A stretch of 54,167 nucleotides of DNA from Bacteroidales bacterium (lineage in GTDB: Bacteria > Bacteroidota > Bacteroidia > Bacteroidales > UBA10428), in contig JAFGTR010000187.1 in NCBI GenBank assembly GCA_016934055.1, forward strand, positions 1-54,167, read 5' to 3'. The notes beneath the pieces are model-generated. The model saw only the letters and a program-made list of their open reading frames with translations, searched no databases and had not been told where the DNA came from. The translations under genes were made by a program, and so were the position numbers. Below are positions 18,046 through 26,909 of this stretch, piece after piece; position 1 is the first letter of the stretch, and every line of letters begins with the position of its first letter.

Positions 18046-19170
18046 ATGAAACATTACATTTCAGGCAAATATACAAGTCAAGGATATTATAAGAGTTTTC
18101 AGCCAACCTTCATAAACAGGCAACTCCTGATTGATAATATGAAGGTATTAAATCTTTTAAGTCAGGCAGACAGAGAACTTGGCAGACTTGATATGTTTTC
18201 AAAATATATCCCGAATATTGATTTGTTCATAAGCATGCATGTCTTAAAAGAAGCGACACAAAGTAGCAAAATTGAAGGAACTCAAACTAATATTGATGAA
18301 GCATTATTGGACAAAGAAGATATTCCTTTAGATAAAAGACAGGATTGGGAGGAAGTTCAGAATTATATCAAAGCGATGGAATGGGCTATCAATGAATTAA
18401 AAAGTCTACCCTTTTCATTAAGACTAATAAAAGGGACTCATAGCGTTCTTTTACGAGGAGTACGTGGAGAAAAAAAACAACCCGGGCAGTTCAGAAAAAG
18501 TCAGAACTGGATTGGAGGTGCAACATTAAATGATGCTGTATTTATACCACCAGTGCACACTTCGATACCTGATTTAATGAGTGATATTGAAAAATTCATA
18601 CATAACGAAGAGTTTTATATTCCCGAATTACTAAAAATTGGAATGATTCATTATCAATTTGAAACCATTCACCCGTTTCTGGATGGTAATGGTAGAGTTG
18701 GTCGTTTATTAATACCATTTTATTTAGTAAGTAAAGGAATTTTACAAAGACCAATATTGTATTTATCTGACTTTTTTGAAAGGAACCGAAATTTGTATTA
18801 TAATAACTTAATGATCGTAAGAGAAAAAAGTAATCTTACCCAATGGTTTAAATTTTTTTTAGTTGGTATAATTGAAACTTCAAGGAATGGAATTAGCACG
18901 TTTGATAGCATTCTGCAATTACAAAAGTTTGTAGAAAACAGCATTCGAAGTTTAGGAAGCAGAGCTGCAAACGCAAAAAAAGTTTTGGATTATCTTTATA
19001 ACAAACCAGTTATAAATGCTGAGAAAGCAAGTGAAGTAACAAAAATATCAATGCCTTCTTCTTATAAATTAATCGCAGATCTCGAAAAGTTAAAAATATT
19101 AAAAGAAGTTACAGGGGGTCAGAGAGGTCGATTATATGTTTTCAATGATTACTTAAACCTATTTAAATAA
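18046..19170 (+). CDS. Fic family protein
   Basis: The 374-residue protein should AMPylate or otherwise modify a target hydroxyl using ATP. It has the Fic_N region with the inhibitory motif SSKIEG (Ser73, Glu77, Gly78; pattern [S/T]xxxE[G/N]) placed before the catalytic core, which marks a class II, self-inhibited Fic. The full active-site motif HPFLDGNGRVGR starts at His209. The C-terminus is a winged-helix domain (PVINAEKASEVTKISMPSSY, then KLIADLEKL) that may bind DNA. No antitoxin gene is adjacent. The gene is AT-rich relative to the nearby signalling genes and stands alone, consistent with transfer. The target is unknown. Confidence 0.93.
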   Translation: MKHYISGKYTSQGYYKSFQPTFINRQLLIDNMKVLNLLSQADRELGRLDMFSKYIPNIDLFISMHVLKEATQSSKIEGTQTNIDEALLDKEDIPLDKRQDWEEVQNYIKAMEWAINELKSLPFSLRLIKGTHSVLLRGVRGEKKQPGQFRKSQNWIGGATLNDAVFIPPVHTSIPDLMSDIEKFIHNEEFYIPELLKIGMIHYQFETIHPFLDGNGRVGRLLIPFYLVSKGILQRPILYLSDFFERNRNLYYNNLMIVREKSNLTQWFKFFLVGIIETSRNGISTFDSILQLQKFVENSIRSLGSRAANAKKVLDYLYNKPVINAEKASEVTKISMPSSYKLIADLEKLKILKEVTGGQRGRLYVFNDYLNLFK

Positions 19171-19657
19171 AACTCCCCAACTGCCGCAAGGTAAAGAAGT
19201 GTAACTTGTAGCATGTTATTATCTGATATCCCAGCTCATCAGGATTTGTAACTCCGATTTAACCTCCTGTTTAACCGGTATTAAAATTCCTGACAAAGTT
19301 TGTTAACAACATTCAGAACCCATCCATAAAAACAACCACTCGCTATTCACATAACACGAATTATTGGATATCTTTCTCAGAAATTACAGGGTATCATAAA
19401 GAATTGCTTTATAAACTTAAAAAGGACAATTTATGCAATTCCCGGCCGGCGTTTGTCCATATTTGTCCTTTCACTACCAATCCCGGGTATAAAGATACAT
19501 TAATAAAGCTTACCGGTAAACTGCAGAGAATTAAAACTGATTGTTGAATTATCTCTTTTTTATAATAATACGCGAATCCGCAAATTAATTCATTTGCAAG
19601 TATTGTTTTATTGTATTAACTTAAGTGATCATTATTACACCGTTAAAAGGCGTTAAG
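19171..19657. other. Intergenic region with a start-less open frame and a hairpin
   Basis: This 487-base gap holds no normal gene. A + frame is open for 90 codons from 19275 to the TGA at 19545-19547 without any ATG; residues such as YWISFSEITGYHKELLYKLK look protein-like, so it may be a decayed gene fragment or chance. Inside it AAAGGACAA (19421-19429) and TTGTCCTTT (19463-19471) form a 9-base stem whose loop contains CCGGCCGG. Confidence 0.35.
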
Positions 19658-19936
19658 ATGGTTAATGAAAACGAAGTTATAATGCTTATACTGGGCATAG
19701 GCGTGCTGACCTTTACATTTATCCATAAGGCAAAAATCAAGCGCATATATGCGTGGAGAAATCTCATGGCCGGGTTTTATCTGCTTCTGTTTGCATGGAT
19801 TTTTACGATTGCTGAAGGCTTTTACTGGGGCTATTTTCTGAACATTTTTGAACATGCCTGTTATGGTGTCAGTGCCGTCATAATAGCCATCTGGTGTTTA
19901 AGATTGTTGTTCAGCCACAAAAAAATTGTGACCTGA
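19658..19936 (+). CDS. Small three-helix membrane protein coupled to a hybrid kinase
   Basis: The 92-residue protein begins at ATG 19658; an upstream GTG (19625) is less likely. It has three hydrophobic helices (VIMLILGIGVLTFTFIH, LMAGFYLLLFAWIFTIA, ACYGVSAVIIAIWCLRLLF) and no recognised family. Its stop codon overlaps the kinase start (TGATG at 19934-19938), so the two proteins are translationally coupled and perhaps made in equal amounts. Its layout resembles the three-helix start of that kinase. It may be a sensing subunit; this is inference. Confidence 0.7.
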   Translation: MVNENEVIMLILGIGVLTFTFIHKAKIKRIYAWRNLMAGFYLLLFAWIFTIAEGFYWGYFLNIFEHACYGVSAVIIAIWCLRLLFSHKKIVT

Positions 19937-21861
19937 TGAAAAGCGTTGCTGTATTTGATCTGATATCGTTTCTGGTTACTTTGTCGGGAATGATTGTTCT
20001 TCTGTGGATCAGAAAAAAAAGAATAAACCGGGATATCAAATTATTGATTATCGGGCTGTTATTTCTGATTATATTGTATGATTTTTCACTTTTTGTTGAA
20101 TGGTCAGGGATCACGGACGAACTGGATCCGTATGAAGACCTGATCGGGGCCATGATTCCCATGATGTGGGCTTTTTTGTTTTATGCTTTTATTCAAAAAA
20201 TCGGCAACATTGATTTGCTTGAGAGTGAGAACCGGTTGGATATGGCATTGAAGGGCACCAGGGCAGGATTGTGGGACTGGAATATACAGTCGGGACATGT
20301 AATCTACAACGAACGTTGGGCTGAAATTATAGGTTATAAACTGAAAGAGATCGGACCATTAAATAAAGAAACCTGGACAAATCACGTTCATCCTGATGAT
20401 TTAAAAAAGTCAGATGAACTGCTGGAAAAACATTTTGACGGCCAAACACCATTTTATGAATGTGAAATCAGAATGCAACATAAAAACGGTGAGTGGATCT
20501 GGGTAATGGACCGCGGAATGGTGATTGAACGGGATAATGAAGGGAAACCTGTACGGATGACAGGGACTTATATTGACATCACCAAACAGAAATCAACGGA
20601 AAAAAAACTCAATGAACAGATTGAAAAGAATCAGGCCATAAATAAAAAATACTTCGATCAGAATAAAGAATTGATGGCCAGTATTGAACATATAAAATCA
20701 ATCAATCAGGAACTGATAACTGCAAAAGAAAGAGCAGAAGAGAGCGACAGGCTTAAATCAGCATTCCTGGCCAATATGAGTCATGAAATCCGCACCCCCA
20801 TGAACGGCATTCTTGGTTTCGCATCATTATTGAACAGCCGGAAGCTTGATGAAAGTAAAAAACAAAAATATATCGCATTAATCAGAGAGAGCGGAATCAG
20901 AATGCTCAATATTATCAATGATCTGATTGATATATCAAAGATCGAGGCCGGACAGATCGAAGTTCAATTTGCAAGAGTTAACATAAAAGAAATATTGGAT
21001 GAAATGTACCTGTTTTTTAAACCTGAAGCCGAAAAACGCGGATTAGTGTTCTCCTATTCATCAACCTTAACCGATGAAGATAATATGATGATAACTGATA
21101 TAACCAAGTTAAAACAAATCCTTAGTAATCTTATTAATAATGCATTAAAATATACAGACAAGGGAAAGATTGATTTTGGATGTTCAAGGGCCGGTAATTC
21201 TGTTGAATTTTTTGTTAGAGATACCGGTGTTGGTATACCTGGTGATTTACGGGAAAAAGTATTTGAGCGATTTCGTCAGGTTGATCTTAACGTTCACCGG
21301 GCAAAGGAAGGTACCGGACTTGGCCTTACTATCTCAAAAGCTTACCTTGAAAAGATGGGCGGCAATATCTGGATGCAATCCAAACCGGGGGAAGGATCGG
21401 TATTTTATTTCAGCATACCGTATGGCAATACCCTGAACGACACACAGCATAAGGATTCTGTTTCCGAAGATATAATAAGATACAGGCAAAAAGCAACCGT
21501 TCTTGTTGCCGAGGATGATGAAATAGGTTTTATTTATCTGAAGGAATTGCTTTCTTTTTATGACATATCTGTTTTGCGGGCCAATAATGGTAAAGAAGCT
21601 GTTGAAATGTGTAAAAATAATGATGAAATACAGCTTGTATTTATGGATATTAAAATGCCTGAAATGGATGGGCTGGAGGCCATTCAACATATCAAACAGG
21701 TCAGAAAATCACTTCCTGTTATTGTACAATCAGCTTATGCCATGAATGAAGATAAGGAAAGAGCCAGAAAGGCCGGATGTGAAGATTATCTGACAAAACC
21801 TATCAAACAAAATGAATTGAATTCAGTCATTAAAAAATATTTTGATGATATCGACAATTGA
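19936..21861 (+). CDS. Hybrid sensor histidine kinase with PAS and receiver domains
   Basis: ATG 19936 is chosen because it overlaps the previous stop codon, giving 641 residues. An N-terminal membrane region of three helices is followed by a PAS/PAC domain (ALKGTRAGLWDWNIQSG ... GEWIWVMDRGMV ... GTYIDITKQ, about 95-220) and a coiled coil. Then come HisKA with His283 in FLANMSHEIRTPMNG, an HATPase domain (NLINNALKYT, DTGVGIP, GTGLGLTI) and a C-terminal receiver with Asp571 in VFMDIKMPEMDG. The receiver may act as an internal phosphate sink. It lies just upstream of the chemotaxis operon and may feed signals to it, although a terminator-like hairpin lies between. Confidence 0.9.
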   Translation: MKSVAVFDLISFLVTLSGMIVLLWIRKKRINRDIKLLIIGLLFLIILYDFSLFVEWSGITDELDPYEDLIGAMIPMMWAFLFYAFIQKIGNIDLLESENRLDMALKGTRAGLWDWNIQSGHVIYNERWAEIIGYKLKEIGPLNKETWTNHVHPDDLKKSDELLEKHFDGQTPFYECEIRMQHKNGEWIWVMDRGMVIERDNEGKPVRMTGTYIDITKQKSTEKKLNEQIEKNQAINKKYFDQNKELMASIEHIKSINQELITAKERAEESDRLKSAFLANMSHEIRTPMNGILGFASLLNSRKLDESKKQKYIALIRESGIRMLNIINDLIDISKIEAGQIEVQFARVNIKEILDEMYLFFKPEAEKRGLVFSYSSTLTDEDNMMITDITKLKQILSNLINNALKYTDKGKIDFGCSRAGNSVEFFVRDTGVGIPGDLREKVFERFRQVDLNVHRAKEGTGLGLTISKAYLEKMGGNIWMQSKPGEGSVFYFSIPYGNTLNDTQHKDSVSEDIIRYRQKATVLVAEDDEIGFIYLKELLSFYDISVLRANNGKEAVEMCKNNDEIQLVFMDIKMPEMDGLEAIQHIKQVRKSLPVIVQSAYAMNEDKERARKAGCEDYLTKPIKQNELNSVIKKYFDDIDN

Positions 21862-21886
21862 TGTGTTTGAATGTCAACAATAAAAT

Positions 21887-21917
21887 ATATGAATTAAGAC
21901 CATATTCATATTTTTTG
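21887..21917 (+). terminator. AT-rich hairpin with T run after the hybrid kinase
   Basis: ATATGAAT (21887-21894) and ATTCATAT (21904-21911) form a perfect 8-base stem with a 9-base loop, followed directly by a run of Ts. It is 25 bases past the kinase stop codon and 50 bases before the next gene. The stem is weak, so termination may be partial. Confidence 0.5.
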
Positions 21918-21962
21918 CCATGAGTTTTTTTACTAAATTAGAAAGATAAAGGGTAAGAAAAA

Positions 21963-22331
21963 ATGCCTCCTCAATTATTGATACTGGATGATTTTAAAAT
22001 TTCCAATGAGATAACGGCAGGTTTGTTAAAAGAAATGGGCTATACGGCTTATACCTGCCAAAGGAGTGAGGAAGCTCTTAATCTGATAAAATCAATAAAA
22101 ATAGATATAATTATAACCGACTATTTAATGCCGGAGATGAATGGATTGGAATTCCTGAAAAAGGTAAGAGAACTTGAAGAATATCAGTCAGTCCCTGTTA
22201 TTTTTCTTTCCTCCGTCAGCAATCCTGAAATCATCGAAAGTGCTGAGAATTTTGGTATTACGGCATGGCTGAAAAAACCGGTGGATATTCATCAGTTAGC
22301 AGAAGTGATCAATAAATTAATTACAAAATGA
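21963..22331 (+). CDS. Single-domain response regulator
   Basis: The 122-residue receiver-only protein has the acidic pair in LLILDDF, phospho-acceptor Asp53 in IIITDYLMPEMNG, the switch serine in VIFLSSVS and the conserved lysine in WLKKP. No output domain is present. It overlaps the next receiver gene by four bases. It opens the chemotaxis operon and may be a CheY-like messenger or a phosphate sink. Its sequence differs enough from its neighbour to suggest a separate role. Confidence 0.88.
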   Translation: MPPQLLILDDFKISNEITAGLLKEMGYTAYTCQRSEEALNLIKSIKIDIIITDYLMPEMNGLEFLKKVRELEEYQSVPVIFLSSVSNPEIIESAENFGITAWLKKPVDIHQLAEVINKLITK

Positions 22332-22705
22332 AAAAAAATATACTTGTTGTTGATGATTTTGAGAATACACGGTGGGTAATTCAGTTTACACTCCGCAAAC
22401 TTGATTGCGAAGTTTTTCAGGCAGCAAACGGGAAGGAAGCAATGAAATTCTTCGACGGACGAAACATTGACCTTCTTATTACAGACCTGAACATGCCTGA
22501 GATGAACGGTATAGAACTGGTAAAAAAGGTGAGAGCCATGACAAATTATGAGTTCATCCCCATAATAATGCTCACAACTGAAACAAATCCTGAAAAGATG
22601 AAACAGGCCAACGATATTAAAGTAACTGTATGGGTTAAAAAGCCATTTGAACAGGAATCTTTCATTAAAGTTGTGATGAAGTGTTTAAATCAATCTGCCC
22701 GATAA
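22328..22705 (+). CDS. cheY: CheY-like response regulator
   Basis: The 125-residue single receiver domain has NILVVDDFENTRW, Asp53 in LLITDLNMPEMNG, the switch threonine in IIMLTTETNP and lysine in VWVKKPF. The pattern from the phosphorylation site to the lysine is CheY-like. It lies one base before cheA, so it is the likeliest direct phospho-acceptor of CheA in this operon. The output machinery (gliding, pili or something else) is not in the window; no flagellar genes are present. Confidence 0.85.
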   Translation: MKKNILVVDDFENTRWVIQFTLRKLDCEVFQAANGKEAMKFFDGRNIDLLITDLNMPEMNGIELVKKVRAMTNYEFIPIIMLTTETNPEKMKQANDIKVTVWVKKPFEQESFIKVVMKCLNQSAR

Positions 22706-22706
22706 T

Positions 22707-24782
22707 ATGCAGGAATTTCAAGACAGGTTTACAGATGAGGCCAGGGAGCTAATTGCCGGTATAGAATCCGAAGTCATTGGCCTTGAATCGAATCCGAATG
22801 ACAAGCTGATCATTGACGAGATTTTCAGGGTCATGCACACCCTGAAAGGAACGGCTTCCATGTTTGGATTCAATTCTATCGAATCCATCACACATCATCT
22901 TGAATCACTATATGATTCTATAAGGGATGACAGAATGAAAATCAATGCTGAGATCATCAACCTTACATTTGCCACCATTGATATCATTAAAAAGATACTG
23001 GACACCAAAGACAATCTGAACAAAAATGATCAGAAGCACTTCGATGGTATTGTTCAGGATCTTAACAAAATCACAGGTCTGCCGCAGGAACCTCACAAAG
23101 AACCGCCGAATCCCCTGAAAGATTCCGGGGAAAAGATGAGGGCTTATTATATCCTGTATAAGCCTGATGAAAATATACTTTTCAGGGGCGTTAAACCCTT
23201 TGGTGTATTTTATGAATTAAGCGATATTGGCAGATACAAGGCCATTCCGTTTTTAGATAAAATGCCCATACTCGAGATCATTGATCTTGATAAGTTTTAT
23301 CTGTACTGGGATATATTTTTTATCAGCAAAGCGCCACCGGAGGAAGTCAGGGATGTCTTTATGTTTTTCGAATCAAATGAAGCTTACGTTGTTGAGCTGG
23401 ATTACAATAAACTGGACAAAGAATCGATAAAGGATTATACCAGGTTATCTGCCCGGAAACTCCCGCCGGAAAAGATCAGGGATATCTTTGCTTCGCTGCT
23501 GACCCATGAAGGCATTGAGATTGAAAGGCCTGAGCTTGTGGTTCCGAAAAAGGAAGAGGACGTGGAAGTTGAAACAGCATTAAGTGATATTGAGCACAGA
23601 ACCAGGGAAATATCTCAAAAATCTTCTACAATGAGGGTGTCTTCTGAGAAACTGGACCACCTCATTACAAATGTCAGTGAGTTTGTGACGTTATACTCCC
23701 AGATCGCTTTAATGGTAGATATAAGCGGTTATGATGAGCTCACAAAACCCATCCAGTCTCTCGGAAAACTATCCAAGAAATTAAGGGATAATGCACTGGA
23801 TCTCAGGCTACTGCCTCTTGATGAGCTGACACTGAAATTAAGAAGGCTGATCCGTGACCTTGCACAAAAGCTTAACAAAGAGGTTTCGTTCATAACAGAG
23901 GGAACGGATACCGAACTGGATAAGACTATAATAAGCCACCTGGAAGAACCATTGATGCATATCATACGGAATAGTCTTGATCACGGGATTGAGGACCGGG
24001 AAACCCGTTTGAAGATGCACAAATCTCCAACCGGAATAATACGCCTTACCTCGTTTTACTCAGGGGCCTATGTCTTTATCCAGGTCCAGGATGACGGTGC
24101 GGGCATTGACCCGGATGTCATCCTGAAAAAGGCTGTTGAAAAAGGATTGGCGCCGCAGGACGTGTCCTTATCCAAACGTGAAATATATGATTTTGTCTTC
24201 CTTCCGGGATTTTCCACGGCACAGCAGGTTTCAAAAGTATCAGGCAGGGGTGTTGGTATGGATGTGGTCAAGCAAAAGATCAATGAGCTCCGCGGTGAAA
24301 TTGAAATCGATTCAGAGGTAAATCTGGGCACCAGTGTGACCATAAAACTGCCACTTACCCTTTCAATCATTGACACTTTAAAGGTCATGTTAGGTGATTC
24401 CCTTTACCTCGTTCCTCTTTCTGCAGTTGAAATCTGTCTGCGGGTCAATTACAGGGAAATCCTTGATAATCCCAAAAAACAGTTTGAATTTGAAGAAAAG
24501 TTTTTACCGGTTATTATCCTGCGGGATGAATTCAGCATTAATGGTCAGTATCCCGAATATGGCAGAATTGTTATTATCAAACAGTACGAAAAGAAATACG
24601 GTTTGCTTGTCGACCAGGTGCTGGGAGAACACCAGGCTGTGGTAAAACCCCTGGGCGATCTGCATAAAAAACATGATTTCTTTACAGGTGTCAGTATCAT
24701 GGGCGACGGAAGTCTGGCACTGATACTGGATACAGGTAAAATGCTTATGATGAAAAAAGAAATGCAAAATGTGAATCTATAA
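22707..24782 (+). CDS. cheA: Chemotaxis histidine kinase CheA
   Basis: The 691-residue protein has an N-terminal Hpt domain with His44 in VMHTLKGTASMFGF. An atypical middle region follows (about 145-275, AYYILYKPDENILFRGVKPF) where P2 is normally found. Then come the dimerisation helices (about 305-365), the HATPase domain with N box PLMHIIRNSLDHGIEDRETR, DDGAGID and GRGVGMDVVKQKI, and a C-terminal CheW-like coupling domain (about 555-685). It autophosphorylates under chemoreceptor control and passes phosphate to CheY-like proteins. It lies between cheY and cheW with spacings of 1 and 6 bases, so they form one operon. Confidence 0.95.
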   Translation: MQEFQDRFTDEARELIAGIESEVIGLESNPNDKLIIDEIFRVMHTLKGTASMFGFNSIESITHHLESLYDSIRDDRMKINAEIINLTFATIDIIKKILDTKDNLNKNDQKHFDGIVQDLNKITGLPQEPHKEPPNPLKDSGEKMRAYYILYKPDENILFRGVKPFGVFYELSDIGRYKAIPFLDKMPILEIIDLDKFYLYWDIFFISKAPPEEVRDVFMFFESNEAYVVELDYNKLDKESIKDYTRLSARKLPPEKIRDIFASLLTHEGIEIERPELVVPKKEEDVEVETALSDIEHRTREISQKSSTMRVSSEKLDHLITNVSEFVTLYSQIALMVDISGYDELTKPIQSLGKLSKKLRDNALDLRLLPLDELTLKLRRLIRDLAQKLNKEVSFITEGTDTELDKTIISHLEEPLMHIIRNSLDHGIEDRETRLKMHKSPTGIIRLTSFYSGAYVFIQVQDDGAGIDPDVILKKAVEKGLAPQDVSLSKREIYDFVFLPGFSTAQQVSKVSGRGVGMDVVKQKINELRGEIEIDSEVNLGTSVTIKLPLTLSIIDTLKVMLGDSLYLVPLSAVEICLRVNYREILDNPKKQFEFEEKFLPVIILRDEFSINGQYPEYGRIVIIKQYEKKYGLLVDQVLGEHQAVVKPLGDLHKKHDFFTGVSIMGDGSLALILDTGKMLMMKKEMQNVNL

Positions 24783-24788
24783 ATCATT

Positions 24789-25295
24789 ATGGAAAACTTA
24801 CCAGGTAACAGGGAAAGCACATATCTGGGCTTTCGTATTGAAAATGAGACCTTCGCAATTAACGCCGAGAACGTTATTGAAGTTGTCCGGAACGAAGGCG
24901 TTACTTCCGTTCCAAAAACAGCTGATTATGTTGAGGGAATTATAAACTTCAGGGGGGATATCCTTTCGGTTGTAAACGCCCGGAAGAAACTCAACATTCC
25001 TGAACGACAGGATGCCATAAAGAAAGTGATTATTGTAATTGAATTCGAAACAAACGGGAACACTTCCACCCTGGGGATTATTGCAGATAAGGTAACGGGC
25101 GTACTCAACCTGCAGGAAAAAGATATTCAGCCTGTACTTGAGTTTGGCAACTATTATAATCCCGAATATCTAAGGGGAGCTTTGCGTGTAAAGGACAAAA
25201 TAATTACAATACTGAACATTGAAAAAATCTTTTCTGAAGAAGAGGTTCGTATCATCAAATCAGTGAAAGACAAAAAGATAACAAATAAAAAGTAA
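24789..25295 (+). CDS. cheW: Chemotaxis coupling protein CheW
   Basis: The 168-residue protein has the CheW fold: [41 protein letters not shown] and [19 protein letters not shown]. It links CheA to the three chemoreceptors encoded next. The C-terminal 20 residues are lysine-rich ([14 protein letters not shown]), longer than many CheW proteins. The first receptor gene starts five bases after its stop codon. Confidence 0.95.
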   Translation: MENLPGNRESTYLGFRIENETFAINAENVIEVVRNEGVTSVPKTADYVEGIINFRGDILSVVNARKKLNIPERQDAIKKVIIVIEFETNGNTSTLGIIADKVTGVLNLQEKDIQPVLEFGNYYNPEYLRGALRVKDKIITILNIEKIFSEEEVRIIKSVKDKKITNKK

Positions 25296-25300
25296 ATATT

Positions 25301-26893
25301 ATGGAGAAGTTTTTATGGATAACCGGTATAGTATTTACTATAGATTCTATATTAGTACTCATTGTAACATTGGGGTTTAGACGTTCCATTCTCAAAGATG
25401 TTATGGGGCCGACATTGACAATTGCCGGACTGGGAGCTATTGCCGGGGCATTCCTGGGAATTTTTGAAATCAAATATGTTTTTTATGTGGCACCGCCCAT
25501 CCTGGTTATTATTTATTTTATGATTCGCTATATAAATTCGGTTATTATCAAACCCATTGTTGCTTTAACCGGTCAGATTAACGTGGTTGCCTCAGGGAAT
25601 ACCTCGGTTGAAATTGAGAAACGGATAATGGCGCTGAAAAATGAAGTCGGTCAGATATCCGCCTCGCTCAACCGGATGATCGATAACCTGAAATACAGCG
25701 TAAACATTGCCAATATGGTATCAAAAGGGAACCTGAATATTGACTTCAGAAAAGAATCAGAAGAAGGGGATCTCGACAAGGCCATCAGGGAAATGGTTTA
25801 CAATCTAAAACAAAGCGTTGATCTTGCCGATAAAGTATCAAAGGGTTTCCTGGGTATGGACCTGGATGAAATAACCGGGGAAGGAGATCTTGACAAAGCT
25901 TTAAAGAACATGATTGAAAAACTGAGAGAATTAACGATCCAGATAAGGCAGGCATCAGAATTTGTTGCATCAAGCAGTAAACAGATCAGCGCTTCGGCTG
26001 AATCGGTTGCCCAGGGCTCTAATGAACAGGCTTCCGCCACTGAAGAAGCGTCCTCATCGCTTGAAGAGATGTCGGCCAGTGTTAACCAGAATGCTGAAAA
26101 TGCAACCCAGACCAACAACATTACCTCGGGATTAAGGGATAAAATAAATACGGTGGTTGAATCATTCAATGAAACCAACAAGGCCATGAAGTCAATCGTG
26201 GAAAAGATCGCCATCATCAACGATATTGCCGACAAAACCGATCTTTTGGCCATCAATGCTGCCATTGAGGCAGCCCGGGCCGGTGAACACGGTAAAGGAT
26301 TTGCCGTAGTGGCAGGCGAAGTCAGGCTGCTCGCGGAAAGCAGTCTGAAAGCAGCAGCAGAAATTGAATCGATGTCGAAAATGAGCCTCACCAAAGCAGA
26401 AAATTCAAACCAGCTGCTGAACGAAGTTGTCCCTGATATTATAAATGCTTCAAACCTTGTTCAGGAAGTAGCAGCCGCCAGCCTTGAGCAAAGCACGGGC
26501 ATAAACCAGGTCAATGCTGCTCTTCAACAATTAAATGAAGTTACGCAGCAGAATTCGGCCCTCTCCGAGGAATTATCATCCAGCTCCGAAGAAATGACAA
26601 GTCAGGCCGACAAGCTGGTGGAAACAGTAGCCTATTTCAAAACTTCCAAAGATGAGTTTGAACAATACAATATTCTTGAGATTGAAAATCAGATACAGAA
26701 ATTTCAGACCACGTTATCGGCATTGAAAAGCCAGCAGGGAAAACAGAAAAAAGAGACTGCTCAAGATAATATCCTTGCGGAAAAATCTGAAACGAAAAAA
26801 TCTGAAAAAAATAAAATTCCGGTGAAGACCCGGTCAAAAGTACAGAAAACACCTAAAGACAAAGAAACTGATAAGGACTTCGAAAAGTATTAA
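25301..26893 (+). CDS. Chemoreceptor (MCP) 1: three membrane helices, HAMP-like repeats
   Basis: The 530-residue protein has three N-terminal hydrophobic helices (about 5-27, 37-55, 58-77) with only short loops, so there is no periplasmic ligand domain. About three HAMP-like units follow (about 80-220, with repeats such as [20 protein letters not shown] and [19 protein letters not shown]). The cytoplasmic signalling hairpin has the conserved tip [20 protein letters not shown] and [17 protein letters not shown] lysine-rich linker of about 90 residues ends in DKDFEKY. The tail resembles the CheR/CheB-binding pentapeptide NWETF. It is the first of three tandem paralogues directly after cheW. Confidence 0.93.
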   Translation: MEKFLWITGIVFTIDSILVLIVTLGFRRSILKDVMGPTLTIAGLGAIAGAFLGIFEIKYVFYVAPPILVIIYFMIRYINSVIIKPIVALTGQINVVASGNTSVEIEKRIMALKNEVGQISASLNRMIDNLKYSVNIANMVSKGNLNIDFRKESEEGDLDKAIREMVYNLKQSVDLADKVSKGFLGMDLDEITGEGDLDKALKNMIEKLRELTIQIRQASEFVASSSKQISASAESVAQGSNEQASATEEASSSLEEMSASVNQNAENATQTNNITSGLRDKINTVVESFNETNKAMKSIVEKIAIINDIADKTDLLAINAAIEAARAGEHGKGFAVVAGEVRLLAESSLKAAAEIESMSKMSLTKAENSNQLLNEVVPDIINASNLVQEVAAASLEQSTGINQVNAALQQLNEVTQQNSALSEELSSSSEEMTSQADKLVETVAYFKTSKDEFEQYNILEIENQIQKFQTTLSALKSQQGKQKKETAQDNILAEKSETKKSEKNKIPVKTRSKVQKTPKDKETDKDFEKY

Positions 26894-26909
26894 TTAATAA
26901 TAGAATACC

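Noticed and set aside
18046..19170. Fic gene as half of a toxin-antitoxin pair
   Set aside because: No small antitoxin gene lies next to it, and the inhibitory motif is inside the protein itself, as in class II Fic proteins.
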